Positions 1-6,680 of a DNA stretch of 15,984 nt are shown here, in pieces. The DNA is from SCQX01 sp035720945. Lineage in GTDB: Bacteria; Pseudomonadota; Gammaproteobacteria; Burkholderiales; Burkholderiaceae_B. The stretch lies in NCBI GenBank assembly GCA_035720945.1, contig DASTNK010000134.1, positions 1 to 15,984 of the forward strand, given 5' to 3'. Below the pieces are notes generated by a model that was given only the letters and a program-made list of their open reading frames with translations, searched no databases and was not told the DNA's origin. How positions within the stretch are numbered: the first letter of the stretch is position 1; each line of letters begins with the position of its first letter. The position numbers were made by a program, and so were the translations under genes.

Positions 1-76
1 GGCTCCGTTGCTCATCGCCTTCCTGCTGTTCCAACGCCAGTTCGTGCAGTCGTTCATGCGGGCGGGTATACGCTGA
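1..76 (+). CDS. ABC transporter permease, C-terminal end (partial)
   Basis: The reading frame enters at base 2 and stops at TGA 74-76, giving 24 residues that end in FVQSFMRAGIR. A hydrophobic stretch followed by an FQRQFVQ-type tail is how permeases of the MalG-like carbohydrate ABC transporter family usually end, with the last membrane helix followed by a short cytoplasmic tail. From this I infer that the last gene of a sugar-uptake operon lies to the left. The substrate cannot be read from this fragment. The gene converges on the MFS pump gene, with 133 nt between the stops. A 24-bp stretch coding for its tail is repeated just after the stop. Confidence 0.6.
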   Translation, partial: APLLIAFLLFQRQFVQSFMRAGIR

Positions 77-122
77 GCGCGGTCGGTGGTCGGGCAGGCG
101 TGCAGCCGTTCATGTGGGCAGG
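43..122 (+). repeat. 24-bp imperfect direct repeat spanning a gene end
   Basis: Bases 43-66 and 99-122 match at 21 of 24 positions (CGTGCAG-CGTTCATG-GGGC-GG), and all three differences are transitions. The first copy codes for the permease tail. The second lies 23 nt after the stop codon and is not part of that gene. The period is 56 nt. It looks like a small, partly decayed duplication of the gene end. Confidence 0.6.
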
Positions 123-124
123 CA

Positions 125-136
125 GTCGGCGCCGAC
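125..136. repeat. 12-bp perfect palindrome between convergent genes
   Basis: GTCGGC followed directly by GCCGAC, in the 77-209 gap between the permease and pump stop codons. It could fold as a short stem in either transcript, but no T-run follows in either direction, so I do not call it a terminator. Nearby, CGCTA/TAGCG arms around 6 nt (about 147-162) form another weak stem. Confidence 0.4.
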
Positions 137-209
137 CTCGCATGGCGCTATTCTTGTAGCGTCGCATTCGTTCTCCCGGGCATTGGTGCGGCCACGTTTG
201 CCGGTGCTT

Positions 210-1769
210 TCACTCCGCTGCGGCGGCGATGGCCTCGGCTGGGTCCGGCGCTTTGTCGGTGGCCCGTTTCGTTTCCCGCATCAGCAGCAGGCACGGCATG
301 GATAGAAGCGTCATCCAGAACATCAGGCGGAAGTCGTCGATGTAGCCGATGAATGCGGCCTGCCGGGTCACCACCTGGTTCAGGCCGGCCAGGCCGGCGG
401 CGGTGCCCGGATCGAAAAGGCGCGTCAGGCCGCTCTGATCGAGCATGACCGCGCCCGCGGTGACGTACGCCGCCAGCGTGCTGTGCATGCGCGCCGTGTT
501 GCGCACCAGCAGCGTCTGCATGGCCGAGATCCCGATGCTGCTGCCGATGTTGCGCGAGAGGCTGTAGATGGCGGTTCCCTCTGGGCGCAGAGCGCGGTCG
601 AGCGTGGAGAACGTCATGGTCGTCAGCGGAACCGATGTGAAGCCGATGCCCATGCCTTGTATGAAGCCGGGCCACACGATATCCCAGTCATTGATCTGCA
701 GCGTGTAGTTCGACATCTGCCACAGTGAAGCCGCGGTCAGGCCGAACCCCATGGCCAGAATGAGCCGACTGTCCATGCGCCCGACCAGGCGTCCCGCCAG
801 CATCATGGTCAGCATGGTGCCCAGGCCGCTGGGCGCGGTCACCAGGCCTGTGGCCATGACCGGGTAGCCCATCAGGTTCTGCAGCAACGGCGGCAGCAGG
901 GCGCGCGTGGCGTAGAGCAGCAGGCCCAGCAGAAAGTAGAACGCCAGTCCCGTCACGAAATTCCGATCCCGGAGCAGCTTCACATTGAAGAACGAGTGGC
1001 CAGTGTCCGTGATTGTGTGCAGCACGAAGAATGTCAAGGCAATGACGCCGGCCACAGCCTCGGTACAGATCTCGATGGACCCGAACCAGTCTTTCTGGTC
1101 GCCGCGATCCAGGATGAGTTGCAGCATGGCAATGGCGATGGCCAGCAACGAAAACCCGAACCAGTCGAAGCGCGCCGACTGTTTATTGCCCCGTTCGTGA
1201 ATGAAGTACAGCACACCCAGGAATGACAGGATGCCCACTGGCAGATTGATCAGGAACACCCAGCGCCAGCTGAAATTGTCGGTCAGCCACCCGCCCAGGG
1301 TGGGGCCCAGCACCGGGCCCAGCATGACGCCCAGGCCCCACACCGCCATGGCCCGAGCATGCCGTTCCGGCGGATTGATGTCCAGCATCACCGATTGCGA
1401 CAGTGGCACCAGCGCCGCACCGAACATCCCTTGCAAGAGCCGGGCGCAGACGATTTCCAGCAGGCTCATCGACATGCCGCACAGCAACGAACTGGCCGTG
1501 AAGCCGGCAATGGAATACAGGAAAATCGCCTTTCGGCCATAGCGGCCCGAGAGCCAGCCCGTCACGGGTGTGGCGATGGCTGCCGACACGATGTAGGACG
1601 TGAGCACCCACATGATCTGGTCCTGCGAGGCCGACAGGCTGCCCGCCATGTGAGGCAGGGCCACGTTGGCGATGGTGCTGTCCAGTGTCTGCATGATGGT
1701 GGCGAGCATGATCGACAGCGTGATCATGGCACGCTGGAATTCCGGACGCTGTTCGCTGGTCTCGATCAC
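210..1769 (-). CDS. DHA2/EmrB-type MFS drug efflux transporter
   Basis: A 519-residue inner-membrane protein of the length and hydrophobic pattern expected of a 14-TM DHA2 (EmrB/QacA) drug:H+ antiporter. Family signatures are visible: motif D1 as LDSTIANVALPHM (29-41), motif A as GWLSGRYGRK (71-80) and antiporter motif C as GPVLGPTLGGW (151-161). The function is inferred to be proton-driven export of lipophilic compounds; the substrates are unknown. The start used is GTG at 1769. An in-frame ATG at 1727 would still leave the first helix intact, and neither has a clear Shine-Dalgarno. It lies 52 nt downstream of marR on the same strand, matching an emrR-emrB arrangement, but no EmrA-like membrane-fusion protein is encoded beside it. 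An operator-like palindrome sits in the gap. Confidence 0.92.
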   Translation of the reverse strand: MIETSEQRPEFQRAMITLSIMLATIMQTLDSTIANVALPHMAGSLSASQDQIMWVLTSYIVSAAIATPVTGWLSGRYGRKAIFLYSIAGFTASSLLCGMSMSLLEIVCARLLQGMFGAALVPLSQSVMLDINPPERHARAMAVWGLGVMLGPVLGPTLGGWLTDNFSWRWVFLINLPVGILSFLGVLYFIHERGNKQSARFDWFGFSLLAIAIAMLQLILDRGDQKDWFGSIEICTEAVAGVIALTFFVLHTITDTGHSFFNVKLLRDRNFVTGLAFYFLLGLLLYATRALLPPLLQNLMGYPVMATGLVTAPSGLGTMLTMMLAGRLVGRMDSRLILAMGFGLTAASLWQMSNYTLQINDWDIVWPGFIQGMGIGFTSVPLTTMTFSTLDRALRPEGTAIYSLSRNIGSSIGISAMQTLLVRNTARMHSTLAAYVTAGAVMLDQSGLTRLFDPGTAAGLAGLNQVVTRQAAFIGYIDDFRLMFWMTLLSMPCLLLMRETKRATDKAPDPAEAIAAAAE

Positions 1770-1787
1770 GGTGCCGTGGTTTCTAAA

Positions 1788-1807
1788 ATAGTAACTATGG
1801 TTATTAC
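1788..1807 (-). promoter_or_regulatory. Second MarR-operator-like site before the efflux gene
   Basis: On the plus strand ATAGTAAC (1788-1795), a 4-nt spacer and GTTATTAC (1800-1807). The left arm is identical to that of the perfect palindrome at the marR start and the spacing is the same; the right arm differs from GTTACTAT at two positions. On the minus strand a possible promoter overlaps it: TTGCCC, 16 nt, TACTAT. This suggests the same MarR protein represses a pump promoter inside the operon. Binding is inferred. Confidence 0.55.
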
Positions 1808-1821
1808 ATGGGCAAAAAAAA

Positions 1822-2334
1822 TCAGTCCACCCTGTGCAGCAGCTTGTGTAGCAGCCGTTCCAGTTCAGCGATTTCCGCAGGGGTGAGGCCGCCTAGTGCG
1901 TGTTGGACATGCTGGCGGCGCGCGGGCAGGGCGTGCTCGACGAAGGTGGATCCCTTCAGGGTCAGTTCCAGGAACTGTTGCCGCTTGTCGTGTTCGTCGG
2001 GGATGCTATCCACCAGGCCGTGGCGTTGTAGTTCGCGCGAGACGCGTGTGCTGTTGGTTCGGGAAGAGTTCATGAACACGCTGAGTTCCGAGGGTTTGAG
2101 ACGATGGTCGGGACTGGCATAGATGAGCAGCAGGGACATCCACAACGTGGTGTTCAGGCCATCGTCCCGGAGCGAGGCGTCCAGGTAGTCGCCCAGTTTG
2201 GTGGCCACGTGCTGCAGGAGGCGGGCGACGACCGATTCACGCAGGGCGCGCCGTGAAGACAGCCGTCGGGACAGGTCGTCCATGGCCTGTTCGAAGGAAT
2301 CGAATGATGAAGGGGGGCGATCGTGTTGGGGCAT
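1822..2334 (-). CDS. MarR-family transcriptional repressor (EmrR/MprA-like)
   Basis: A 170-residue winged-helix regulator, close to the length of EmrR/MprA. The DNA-binding region runs from about L79 to L126: helix LKPSELSVFM, recognition helix SRTNSTRVSREL (91-102), then the wing with the DEHDKRQQ segment (113-120) that corresponds to the conserved MarR wing D..R pattern. The open frame continues far upstream, but that part overlaps the neighbouring ammonia-lyase gene on the same strand. ATG at 2334 (MPQHD) is the sensible start, with an in-frame GTG at 2340 as the alternative. No Shine-Dalgarno is seen, because the palindromic operator occupies that position. It probably represses itself and the MFS pump and is released by a pump substrate, as known for EmrR. 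Confidence 0.9.
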   Translation of the reverse strand: MPQHDRPPSSFDSFEQAMDDLSRRLSSRRALRESVVARLLQHVATKLGDYLDASLRDDGLNTTLWMSLLLIYASPDHRLKPSELSVFMNSSRTNSTRVSRELQRHGLVDSIPDEHDKRQQFLELTLKGSTFVEHALPARRQHVQHALGGLTPAEIAELERLLHKLLHRVD

Positions 2335-2339
2335 AGCCA

Positions 2340-2361
2340 CATAGTAACGTAAGTTACTATG
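2340..2361 (-). promoter_or_regulatory. Perfect palindromic operator at the marR start
   Basis: Arms CATAGTAAC and GTTACTATG, 9 bp each and perfectly complementary, around the 4-nt spacer GTAA. It lies 5 nt upstream of the marR ATG, where the ribosome-binding site would normally be. Its length and symmetry are typical of MarR dimer sites. A related site lies before the pump gene. Binding by this MarR is inferred from position and from the shared motif. Confidence 0.72.
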
Positions 2362-2473
2362 TTTATGGTGGTTCCAGTTTGCGCCCTCGTCTGTTCGAGA
2401 CGGGGCGGGGGGCTCGGCCCCGACCGGTGTGAAGGGGCGGCCCGGTTTGGGCACGCGCCTTGGAGTGACGTGA

Positions 2474-3424
2474 TCAGCTCGGCGTGGCTGTGGTGTCAGC
2501 GCTTTCCGCCAATCGCTCGTGCAGCGCCGCCAGATTCGCCGCGGTGGATCCGACGCCGCCGCATACGACGACCGCGATGGTCGTGGCGCGCCGAAGACTG
2601 TCTGCATTGGAGAACAGCGCCGCCAGCGAAGCACCGCACGCGGGCTCGACGATGAGCCGATGATCATCCATGAAGCGTACGCAGGCCTCGACAGCCTGCC
2701 TGTCCTGCACGACAACGCTTTCCACCGAGTGGCTGCGCGACAGATCCAGCGCCCGGTCGCAGGCGCGCCGGGCGCCCAGCGATGTCGCCACGGTGGTGAT
2801 GTCGTCCAGCGTGACGGGTTCACCCGCTTGCAGCGACTGGGCCAGGCAGTCGGCGCCCACGGTTTCCACCGCCACCACCGGCACGCCGCCCCAAGAGGAT
2901 TTTTGCAGCCCTTCGATGACGCCGCACAGCAATCCGCCGCCGCCCACCGACAGAATGATGGCATCCGGCCGTGGACCCTGGCGAACCATTTCGTCGATCA
3001 TGGTTGAATGTCCCGACCAGAGCAGGGGATCGTCGAAGGGGTGCAACAGCACGCTGTGTGCGTCCACCATGGCTTTCGCCGCCTGATGCGCTTCGCCCCA
3101 GTTCTTGCCATGGACGACGACCACCCCTTTTTCCATGGCGATGAGGGCTTTCGCGCGCTCGGATGTAGACTCGGGCACGACGACCGTGACAGGAACCTTC
3201 AACTGCCTTCCCGCATAGGCGACGGCCAATCCCGCGTTGCCGCCGGACGACGAGATGAATCGTTGTGCGCCATGTTGTTTGTGAATCAGGCAGGCGTGAC
3301 CCATGCCGCGCGCCTTGAACGAACCCGTCGGCTGCAGCGCCTCGAGCTTCAGCCAGACGGATTTTCCCGTGCCAAGCGACAGTGGACGGGATTCGATGTA
3401 CGGAGTTTCGATATGCAAGGCCAT
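2474..3424 (-). CDS. L-serine/L-threonine ammonia-lyase (PLP, SDS-like)
   Basis: A 316-residue fold-type II pyridoxal-phosphate enzyme. The PLP lysine is K37 in TGSFKARG; the phosphate and substrate loop SSGGNAG is at 59-65; the glycine loop VGGGGLLCGV is at 160-169; and EPACGA (260-265) and VVVCGG (285-290) follow in the expected order. Order and wording match the serine dehydratase group (SDS/SDSL), which deaminates L-serine to pyruvate and often L-threonine to 2-oxobutanoate in the cytosol. There is no C-terminal ACT domain, so it is the catabolic, non-allosteric type. ATG 3424 is chosen because AGGAG lies 8 nt upstream; the longer open frame to 3511 lacks such support. It is divergent from the GST gene, with 195 nt between starts. 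Serine versus threonine preference cannot be read from sequence. Confidence 0.88.
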   Translation of the reverse strand: MALHIETPYIESRPLSLGTGKSVWLKLEALQPTGSFKARGMGHACLIHKQHGAQRFISSSGGNAGLAVAYAGRQLKVPVTVVVPESTSERAKALIAMEKGVVVVHGKNWGEAHQAAKAMVDAHSVLLHPFDDPLLWSGHSTMIDEMVRQGPRPDAIILSVGGGGLLCGVIEGLQKSSWGGVPVVAVETVGADCLAQSLQAGEPVTLDDITTVATSLGARRACDRALDLSRSHSVESVVVQDRQAVEACVRFMDDHRLIVEPACGASLAALFSNADSLRRATTIAVVVCGGVGSTAANLAALHERLAESADTTATPS

Positions 3425-3619
3425 GGGTGCCGCTCCTGAAGAGGGAAATCGAGTGCCGTGACCAACGGGTGCCGGCAAGCCATTTTGCCGCCAGGCGTGC
3501 CGAATCGTCAAAGCCCTTCAAGCGAGTTCACTGAATGCCAACGCACAAATATCCGCCTGGGAGTGCTATCTTGTCGCTTTGCAACGCGGTGCTGCGTGCA
3601 TAGTCATTCAATTTCCATC

Positions 3620-4270
3620 ATGACCAGACAACTCTTTTACTATCCCGGCAACGCCAGCATGGCGCCTCATATCATTCTCGAAGAACTGGGCGTTCCCCAT
3701 GAGCTGTCGTTGGTCGACCGCGCCGGAGGGGGGCACAAGTCGCCGGAATACCTCAAGCTCAATCCCAATGGCCTGATTCCCGTTCTGGTCGATGGCGACA
3801 TGGTGTTGTACGAGTCCGCCGCGATCTGCCTGTACCTGTGCGACGCGCATCCGCAGTCGGGGCTTGCCCCGGCTTTGGGCTCGACGGAGCGCGCCCACTT
3901 CTACAAGTGGCTGATCTGGATGACCAATACCTTGCAGGCCTCGCTGCTCGGCTATTTCTATCCGGAGCGCTGGGTGGACGACGGCAATGCCACTGGCGCC
4001 GCGCAGGTCCGGGCTCACGCGGAAACGCGTATTGGCGGACTCCTGGACCAGATGGAGGCCCAACTGGAAAACAGTGGCGGTCCATGGTTCCTGGGGCAGC
4101 GTTTCACAGCGGTTGATGCCTACGCCGTGATGCTGTGCCGCTGGACTCGGGGATTTGAACGCCCCGCGCGTGCCCTGCCGCTTCTCGGGGCGTATCTGTC
4201 GCGTGTTCTGGAGCGGCCGGCGGTGCGGCGTACCTTGACGAGTGAGGGGCTGACCGCGCCTTGGGTATAG
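3620..4270 (+). CDS. Glutathione S-transferase family protein
   Basis: A 216-residue cytosolic GST. The N-terminal thioredoxin-like domain (about 1-80) has NAS-M near residues 11-14 as the likely catalytic Ser/Cys-type site, the cis-proline in GLIPVL (P54) and the glutathione-contacting ES pair (E65-S66). The helical C-terminal domain (about 88-205) carries the N-capping box as FTAVDAY (162-168). It probably conjugates or reduces electrophiles with glutathione; the class and substrate are unclear. ATG 3620 gives the normal family N-terminus (MTRQLFYYPG); the frame is open further upstream but that part is not GST-like. The Shine-Dalgarno is weak. It is followed 25-136 nt later, depending on the start used, by a membrane protein gene on the same strand. 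Confidence 0.9.
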   Translation: MTRQLFYYPGNASMAPHIILEELGVPHELSLVDRAGGGHKSPEYLKLNPNGLIPVLVDGDMVLYESAAICLYLCDAHPQSGLAPALGSTERAHFYKWLIWMTNTLQASLLGYFYPERWVDDGNATGAAQVRAHAETRIGGLLDQMEAQLENSGGPWFLGQRFTAVDAYAVMLCRWTRGFERPARALPLLGAYLSRVLERPAVRRTLTSEGLTAPWV

Positions 4271-4295
4271 AGGCAATAGTTGCCGTCGCGCCAGA

Positions 4296-5405
4296 TTGTT
4301 CAAAAAGGCACAATACCGATATGCAAAGCGATTCAATTTCCCCCGCCGACTGGCTCGACGCATATTGTCGGCACGGCAGCGAAAAAAAAATAGAGAAGGG
4401 CAAGCCATCATCCTGATCATTCAGACATTGGTCGCCGCGCTCGTTGCCCTCTGGGGCGGCCTGGCGCTATGGGTTCAACAGCCGGGTGGCCGCCTGTGCG
4501 CCAAAGGGTTGATCGTCCTCTGGGTCCTGGCGGCGCTGGCGTTCATGGCGGTGCCGTGGCTTGCCTCGCCTACGTCCGTCAAACTGGCTGGCCGATTGAT
4601 ATTCCCCGCGCTGGTGGCCTTGGTGCTGGTGTGGTGGGCGGGCATTCGCCCGTCCAACGACAAGAACTGGATTCCAGAGGTCTCCCGGCCATTGCAGGGC
4701 ACCGTGGACGGTGATGTGGTCATTCTGGAAAATGTCCGCAACTTTCTCTGGCGGTCGGCCGACGACTGCACCCCGAGGTGGGAAACCCGGCACTACGATC
4801 TGAACACGCTGCGATCGGTGGATTTGTCGCTATCGTACTGGGCGGGCCCCGCCGTGGCCCATGTCATGGTGTCCTTCGGTTTTGGCGATGGCGGGTACGT
4901 TGCGTTTTCGGTCGAAATCCGCCGCAAGGTGGGTGACAAGTTCTCTGAAATCGGCGGCTTCTTTCGTCAGTACGAGCTCAGCATCGTGGCCGCCGACGAG
5001 CGCGATATCCTCCGCGTGCGCACCAATGTACGCGGGGAGGACGGCTATATGTATCGTGTCCACATGCCGTTGGCGGCGGCGCGGTCGTTGTTCCTGGCGT
5101 ATGTGGATCGGGCCAACCGGCTGGTGGCGCGGCCCCGGTTCTACAACACCGTCACGGCCAACTGCACCACGCTCGTCTACCAGATGATGGACCGCATCGT
5201 GCCGGGCCTGCCCATGAGCTATCAGTTGCTGGCCTCGGGTTATCTACCCGAGTATCTGTACAGGCTGGATGCCTTGGCGGGCGCGTCGGACCTGGCTGAA
5301 TACCGCCGCCGTGGCCGCTATACGGACCGCGCCCTGGCGAACACCGACCTTGATCGGTTTTCGCACGACATACGGCGCGGCGTTCCAGGCATCGACGCAG
5401 CATGA
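4296..5405 (+). CDS. Membrane protein with Lnb_N/DUF4105-like domain
   Basis: Up to 369 residues. Three membrane helices are evident (about 39-59, 72-90, 100-117), then a soluble part that should face the periplasm. This part has AHVMVSF with H189, the run YVAFSVEIRR, and YNTVTANCTT with C290 just before a helix. The His...Asn-Cys order resembles DUF4105/Lnb_N domains and, more broadly, permuted NlpC/P60-type hydrolases and acyltransferases. A thiol hydrolase or acyl-transfer role is inference only. The start is uncertain. The longest frame uses TTG 4296, and its first 36 residues look like non-coding translation. A good AGAGAAGGG Shine-Dalgarno (4392-4400) sits 6 nt before in-frame ATC 4407, with CTG 4413 and TTG 4428 beyond. 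A run of nine A's lies at 4382-4390. It converges on the nucleosidase gene with only 14 nt between stops. Confidence 0.75.
   Translation: MFKKAQYRYAKRFNFPRRLARRILSARQRKKNREGQAIILIIQTLVAALVALWGGLALWVQQPGGRLCAKGLIVLWVLAALAFMAVPWLASPTSVKLAGRLIFPALVALVLVWWAGIRPSNDKNWIPEVSRPLQGTVDGDVVILENVRNFLWRSADDCTPRWETRHYDLNTLRSVDLSLSYWAGPAVAHVMVSFGFGDGGYVAFSVEIRRKVGDKFSEIGGFFRQYELSIVAADERDILRVRTNVRGEDGYMYRVHMPLAAARSLFLAYVDRANRLVARPRFYNTVTANCTTLVYQMMDRIVPGLPMSYQLLASGYLPEYLYRLDALAGASDLAEYRRRGRYTDRALANTDLDRFSHDIRRGVPGIDAA
4321..4416 (+). other. 31-codon ORF ending inside the DUF4105-like gene
   Basis: ATG 4321 to TGA 4414-4416, starting MQSDSISPADWLDAYC, in a different frame from the membrane protein. Its third-position GC is higher than that of the overlapping frame. 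It runs through the A9 tract at 4382-4390, where a -1 slip would enter the membrane-protein frame directly. It could be the true N-terminus joined by slippage or broken by a frameshift, a translationally coupled leader, or chance. The Shine-Dalgarno is poor. Confidence 0.3.
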
Positions 5406-5419
5406 CGGAAATGCGGGCG

Positions 5420-6367
5420 TCAGTGCCAGGCGGCCAGGAAAGCCATCAAAACCTTCGCGGAATTGTCGGCGGCGATGTCCAGGAATGTATGCATTTCGTT
5501 GGCACCGGGCCCGCCCCCGGCCAGGTCACTCAACGAGCGGAACGCCAGAAACGGTACCCCGTTGCTGTAGGCGACCGCGGCGCAGGCGGCGCTTTCCATG
5601 TCCAGCACGTTCGCATGGAAGGTGTCGAACACGTATCGGCGGAACGCGGCGTTGTCGACGAACGCCGACCCGGACACCCCGTTGCCGCCCACAACCAGTC
5701 GCGGCGATTTTTCCAGGCAATGGCCGCGTTTGTCGCAGGCGCCCAGCGTGACATCGTGCAGGCCCTTGGCGATGGCCAGCATGTGTGGGTCGGCGTCGAA
5801 CCAGAATTTGCTTTCCAGTTGCGGGTGCGCGGCCGAACGCACGCGCACCGGCCGGACAAACATCATGCCGTAATGCGGCAGATGCAGCGTATCCTTGCCG
5901 GGTGGGGGCGTGAACACGCCCGGTGCCGTCTCGCGCGCCATGAGCAGTTCCAGATACTGGCCCCAGCGGCTGGCCACGGTCACGTCGCCGATGTGCAGCG
6001 CCGGGTTCACGCCGCCGGCGATGCCGCTGAACACGATGTGCGTGATGTGAAAACGATCGAGCGCCAGTTGTGTGGTCATCGCCGCGTTGGTCATACTGAT
6101 GCCGCTCAAGAACAGTACCACCGGTTTGCCCTGCAGCGAGCCGGTGGTGAATTCGACGCCATTGGCGGAAAAGCGGTGCGGCGCCTGGACGTGTTTCAGC
6201 AGCAGGGACAACTCGGGCTGGAATGCCGAGATCACGGCGATGCGTGGTGTGTTGTCCAGGGTTTCCGCGGCGCGCACCGTTCCGCGTGCGCCGGGCCAGG
6301 GCAGACACAGCGTGGTCAGCGAGCAGATCAACAGAAGCGTGCGCAGGCGGGACAGGAAAGCGGGCAT
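5420..6367 (-). CDS. Secreted MTA/SAH nucleosidase-fold protein (PNP/UDP superfamily)
   Basis: A 315-residue protein with an N-terminal signal sequence (basic start, hydrophobic segment about 10-24, likely cleavage near AAE at 33-35), so it should be periplasmic. The mature part follows the purine nucleoside phosphorylase/nucleosidase fold: IAVISAFQPE (E52, equivalent to the MTAN general-acid/water-binding Glu), FSGIAGGVNP (113-122), NVLDMESAA (E258, ribose-binding Glu) and RSLSDLAGG (D281, equivalent to the catalytic Asp). C211 and C217 could form a disulphide. All three functional acids are present, so it is probably active on a nucleoside; the substrate is unknown, and MTAN is normally cytoplasmic. 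ATG 6367 has GGAG 7 nt upstream. It lies between two plus-strand NC-domain membrane protein genes. Confidence 0.82.
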   Translation of the reverse strand: MPAFLSRLRTLLLICSLTTLCLPWPGARGTVRAAETLDNTPRIAVISAFQPELSLLLKHVQAPHRFSANGVEFTTGSLQGKPVVLFLSGISMTNAAMTTQLALDRFHITHIVFSGIAGGVNPALHIGDVTVASRWGQYLELLMARETAPGVFTPPPGKDTLHLPHYGMMFVRPVRVRSAAHPQLESKFWFDADPHMLAIAKGLHDVTLGACDKRGHCLEKSPRLVVGGNGVSGSAFVDNAAFRRYVFDTFHANVLDMESAACAAVAYSNGVPFLAFRSLSDLAGGGPGANEMHTFLDIAADNSAKVLMAFLAAWH

Positions 6368-6680
6368 GGTGAATCTCCGGACAAGGGGCGGGTGGAATGT
6401 CGTGGTCCCGCAGTCATGCTGGATTGTACGGGGAGTCATTGCGCGCGGAAGTCGTTGACGCGGCCGTGTGGAGCCACCGCCATCACTCACTCCGGAATCG
6501 CGTTGGTCACATGTCGCGGATCCGGACGCTTCATGAACGCCTGGCGGCGTTGGGCCTGTTGGTTGACCGCCGGATGATTGAGCGTCGGTTGACCATATAT
6601 ATGATTTTGGGCAATATTTTGCCTTTCCACCCCGCCTTGTTTGAACATTTCGCGAAGGGCTGGAACGATCGGGAAGAAAC
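6368..6680. other. 313-nt divergent intergenic region
   Basis: It separates the start of the nucleosidase gene (-) from the start of the HdeD-fusion gene (+). The first two thirds are GC-rich and hold no clear gene; open frames crossing it on both strands are extensions or shadows. From about 6585 to 6650 it becomes AT-rich and holds the plus-strand promoter candidate described separately. I see no clear promoter for the nucleosidase beyond its ribosome-binding site. Confidence 0.6.
6589..6623 (+). promoter_or_regulatory. Candidate sigma70 promoter with small inverted repeat
   Basis: TTGACC (6589-6594), a 17-nt spacer, then CAATAT (6612-6617), inside an AT-rich patch about 60 nt before the HdeD-fusion start. 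The -35 matches 5 of 6 and the -10 matches 3 of 6. The -10 falls within an inverted repeat, GGCAA (6610-6614) and TTGCC (6619-6623), which might be a regulator site. Prediction by eye only. Confidence 0.42.

Noticed and set aside
2401..2422. GC-rich CGGGGC...GCCCCG stem in the gap between the ammonia-lyase and marR, as a terminator
   Set aside because: The stem is only 6 bp in a G-rich region and has no T-run on the minus strand, so there is no real support for termination.
2335..2964. Upstream extension of the marR frame to 380 codons
   Set aside because: The extension overlaps the serine ammonia-lyase gene on the same strand in another frame and is not MarR-like; the family protein begins at 2334.
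5402..6577. Long plus-strand open frame of 391 codons and other long frames opposite the nucleosidase gene
   Set aside because: It lies antisense to the nucleosidase, whose signal peptide, motifs and ribosome-binding site are clear. Its product has no recognisable domain and the composition of a high-GC shadow frame.
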